Assembly: GCA_001969505.1 (NCBI GenBank)
Contig: LSSK01001267.1
Coordinates: 1-23,495 of the forward strand
Source of the DNA: Zancudomyces culisetae
Lineage: Eukaryota > Kickxellomycota > Harpellomycetes > Harpellales > Legeriomycetaceae
DNA length: 23,495 nucleotides
Direction of reading: 5' to 3'
Below the pieces are notes generated by a model, which worked only from the letters and a program-made list of their open reading frames with translations, had not been told where the DNA came from and ran no database searches. This document shows, one piece after another, positions 20,604 to 23,495 of the stretch. Within the stretch, counting starts at the first letter, position 1. Each line of letters begins with the position of its first letter. A program made the position numbers and the translations under genes.

Positions 20604-21600
20604 GATGTTTTTTTATTACACTTGTAACCTAAACACATTGGAAAGATAAAAGTAAATGGAAAATCCAATTCTTTTCAGTCTTTTGGAAATAGTTGCAACA
20701 GTAAGCTTATTCCGAAGAAACGTGTAAAAGAAGCACAAGTGTTTCATTTTTTTCTTCAAAATTTGCTGGCTTTTTCGATTGTCCTTGTGTACCCCATAGT
20801 CACCTTGAAACTTCCACCAAAAATTCAAAAAGTAAAAGTAAAAGTAAACCCACCTTCACCTTCACTTTCATCCCTCTCGTCCCACTTACTCATTCTCTCC
20901 CCTCCCCTCCCCCATCCGTGGTCAATTAACTGTATTCGGTCGATTGACGTAATTACAAACATACTAAACTACATCATTTCAGTGGAAAATCAGTATTTTT
21001 AAAGCAATTTTATTTTGATTTATCATTTTTGTATATTACTGGAAACTTCATTAGTTTTATTCAATAATTTCGACCATTATTTTTTCTCAGCAAAAAAAAA
21101 GAAAAAAGAAAAGTGTACTACTGAGAATTTCATGTTATTGAATCATACCTTTACTTTTTGTGAAAAATGAAGTTTTCCAATCTTTGTTTGCATCATTTTC
21201 TGCCTATTGCTTTTATTTTATCATTTTTTTAATTTAATCATCGCAATTAAGCTTGCTGATACTGTTCTGTTAATTACCACAAAAATGCCTACTCAACATT
21301 CTACTTCAAAAAAAAAAATAGACAAAGGACACTGTTAGAAATAAATATAAAAACTTCAATAGTGTAGCTTATGGATTATCGATCCAATTTGTAATTTCAT
21401 CAAATTCAGTCTTCTCTAATGCAGTTTGTCTTTTCTAACATAAACAAAGCAACAGTTATTACTCTTAGGGTCTAAATCCACTACACAAGTGGTCGCTGCT
21501 TTCTAAATCCAGCCTTTTCTGCATGTACCTCGTTTTATTGACATTTAAAACTTGTCAATTCTGTAACCCTACAACTATGTCCTATTATCTACTTCAACTC

Positions 21601-21660
21601 ACACCCCCTCCCTCCTTCCCTCCTTTTCTTCTTCCTCCACCCCGCCTCCCCCCTGCCCCA
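21601..21660 (+). repeat. Pyrimidine (C/T) tract
   Basis: About 60 nt almost wholly C and T on the plus strand, with a shorter one at 20894-20913. It has triplex (H-DNA) potential; function unknown. Confidence 0.6.
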
Positions 21661-23187
21661 ATACATAAAAATTCAAAAAAATAATAAACGGAACCTGATA
21701 GTGATATCAGATTGAATCGCAGCGAGACCCAATTACAAAAGCAATGGCTTGAAAATCGCAGGATCTATATTCGTTTTTTTCATAATAATACTGGAAACTT
21801 CTGATGTAACCCCCGCCAGTATAGCACTTCAATCATGATCACAAGCCAACAATGATGATTCTATTTGTCATTGTTTTGCTCAATTTGATACATGTGTGTT
21901 TTTTCTTGTTGCACTAATGCATTTCTGCATTAAGAAAATTGATCGATTTACTTTAATTCAGTCTGCTATGAAAAAAAATAAAAAGTTGAACAATATTTTG
22001 CAAGTTTTTTGAATAATCAGTATCATACTCAAAATGTCACAAAATATGTACTTTTTGGAAGAAAAAAACCCCCCCAACCAATAAATCGTATATCATGAAA
22101 CAAGACGCAAGTAACACACACGCACACGCACATAAGCACACGCACACCCGCCCCCTTCCACCCATGAATACCTTTTGAATACAAATTACATTTTTTCCTT
22201 TTTTCGCTGTTGTATAATTTTCAAATGGTCAAAATAGGATCCAAAAGTACAACATAAAGCATGACTAAGCAAAGCAAAACAAAAAAAAAACAAAAAAATC
22301 CGTTATCATTAAATGCTGGAATCTGGCTTGAAAAAAGTGATTTACGGGACATTAGCTAATTACCGTTGAGCCTTTTGTTTACTGGGTGCTTATTATAAAT
22401 TTTTTGCTTTGTAATAGTTTTACAAATCTTCTAGTCAGTATGGATAGTTTCAGCTGGTTGGGTTATCTTCAGGTAACCATTAAATTCTAAGCGTTATTTA
22501 TTTACCTTTTTTGAGTTTTTTTTTTACTTTCTTCTTTGCTTTTCCATCGTATAAGAAAAAGAATAATAGATAGTTGTTAAATTTTGTTTGTACCATAACC
22601 TACCAATACAAACTTTTCTTTACTGAAAGACCGGGTTCTTGACAACTATGTAAAAAATTAAGAAAAAGGTATAATCGGATCAAGCCATTATTTCCTCAAC
22701 CCACTTTTTTTTTGTCACTGGAAAACAAATTTGACGTTGAGAAATGTTGGTTATAATTAACTGTATGAATGAATTGCTTTCTTTTGACTAGCTGTCTCTT
22801 ATTAACTTTACAACAGCTATCATCCAGTACTAATAACTTTATCTTTTTTGCATTATGAAAAATAAATGATATTGGTACATTTAAATTCTTCTTACTCCGA
22901 CAAAAAAAAAATTTCAAAAAAAACATTATTGATCTCTCAATTGCGCACACCTAGTCTTCACAGCATTAACAGAATCGTAAGACAGATAGGAACCTAACAT
23001 TGAACCTGATACATTCTTTTATCTGTTTGAGGAAGGGACAGCAACGGAAGGGATGGGGGGGCAATCTCTGTGTATACTGGCTTTTGGACTGGCTTATTTT
23101 GTATTGTGGCATTTTTTTTAAAAAAGCTTTTATAATATTCGCTCATTTACTGAACCTATGCTACAATGACTCGCCAGTACAAACCAT

Positions 23188-23195
23188 TCACGTGA
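23188..23195. promoter_or_regulatory. E-box TCACGTGA
   Basis: A perfect 8-bp palindrome containing CACGTG, the core bound by Cbf1/Pho4-type bHLH factors. It is a single copy with no assigned gene. Confidence 0.25.
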
Positions 23196-23495
23196 TAAAT
23201 CCCCATGATATTAAAGTAGCTTTCAACACATACACAGCCTGTTAGTACTTTTGCGTTTAGGTACACGTTTAGATAATTCTTTCCCAAATAAAGCAGGGAA
23301 AAGTATTTTGAATCCATTTGTTGCGATTAAAACGTGGACGCAGCGGAGTTTGTAATGAACCATCTTTTTTTTCTTACTTTTTCCAGGCAGTTATCCTTTT
23401 TCCCAATTACCTAAAAATCATTACAAATGTGTTGTTTTTCGTCCTGTTTCTGCGTTTCCGTTTTCATTTTCACTTTCACTTTTACTTTTATTTTC

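Larger units (their letters stand above)
19017..23495. other. Long gene-free region upstream of the homeobox gene
   Basis: No gene supported. Elements: an odd palindrome at 19516-19530, a two-part direct repeat (20220-20274 and 20563-20603), pyrimidine tracts (20894-20913, 21601-21660), a CACACG-rich tract (about 22115-22150), C7/G7 runs (22069-22075, 23055-23061) and the E-box TCACGTGA (23188-23195). The minus-strand frame 19661-19954 (97 codons from ATG, very AT-rich) has no recognisable domain and could be an upstream ORF or chance. Other open frames (20739-21002, 22696-22950, 23000-23245) look like noise. Confidence 0.6.

Overview
This is a eukaryotic, very probably fungal, nuclear window. 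By eye it is about two-thirds A+T. It has many short GT-AG introns (57-242 nt in my models, several with a CTAAT/CTAAC-like branch point) and long gene-poor spacers full of microsatellites, poly-G/poly-C runs and pyrimidine tracts. CTG sits at Leu positions in conserved proteins, so the standard code applies. A fungal Grainyhead/CP2 factor, a fungal-type homeodomain, a LOG protein, a PBI2-like I9 inhibitor and 4-5-exon genes together suggest an early-diverging filamentous fungus (Mucoromycota would fit). That placement is inference.

Six protein genes are supported. From left to right: (1) a CP2/Grainyhead-like transcription factor on the minus strand (1-1429, four exons, 3' end beyond the window); (2) a LOG-family phosphoribohydrolase on the plus strand (5390-6299, four exons, 199 aa); (3) a small I9 proteinase inhibitor on the minus strand (6940-7456, three exons, 71 aa), whose exons are too short to stand out as ORFs and which was found by homology plus exact phase agreement; (4) a Pumilio/Puf RNA-binding protein on the plus strand (11255-14281, one exon, 1008 aa); (5) the 20S proteasome alpha-6 subunit PRE5/PSMA1 on the minus strand (14705-16171, five exons, 261 aa, first coding exon only ATG); (6) a homeodomain protein with polyGln and Asn-Gln tracts on the minus strand (17118-19016, 632 aa).

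The rest is spacer: 1430-5389 (CP2 and LOG diverge), 6300-6939 (LOG and I9 converge), 7457-11254 (I9 and Puf diverge), 14282-14704 (Puf and PRE5 converge), 16172-17117 (tandem) and 19017-23495 (upstream of the homeobox gene). The three regulators face the longest upstream spacers, while the housekeeping PRE5 gene has less than 1 kb. The spacers hold palindrome clusters (four CAGCTG, two TTACGTAA), a forkhead-like cluster (five TTGTTTAT in 346 bp) upstream of Puf, and two UGUANAUA-type Puf sites. No rRNA, tRNA, CRISPR array or intact mobile element was recognised. The genes do not form one pathway. The common theme is regulation: two transcription factors, one mRNA-binding regulator, and proteolysis genes.
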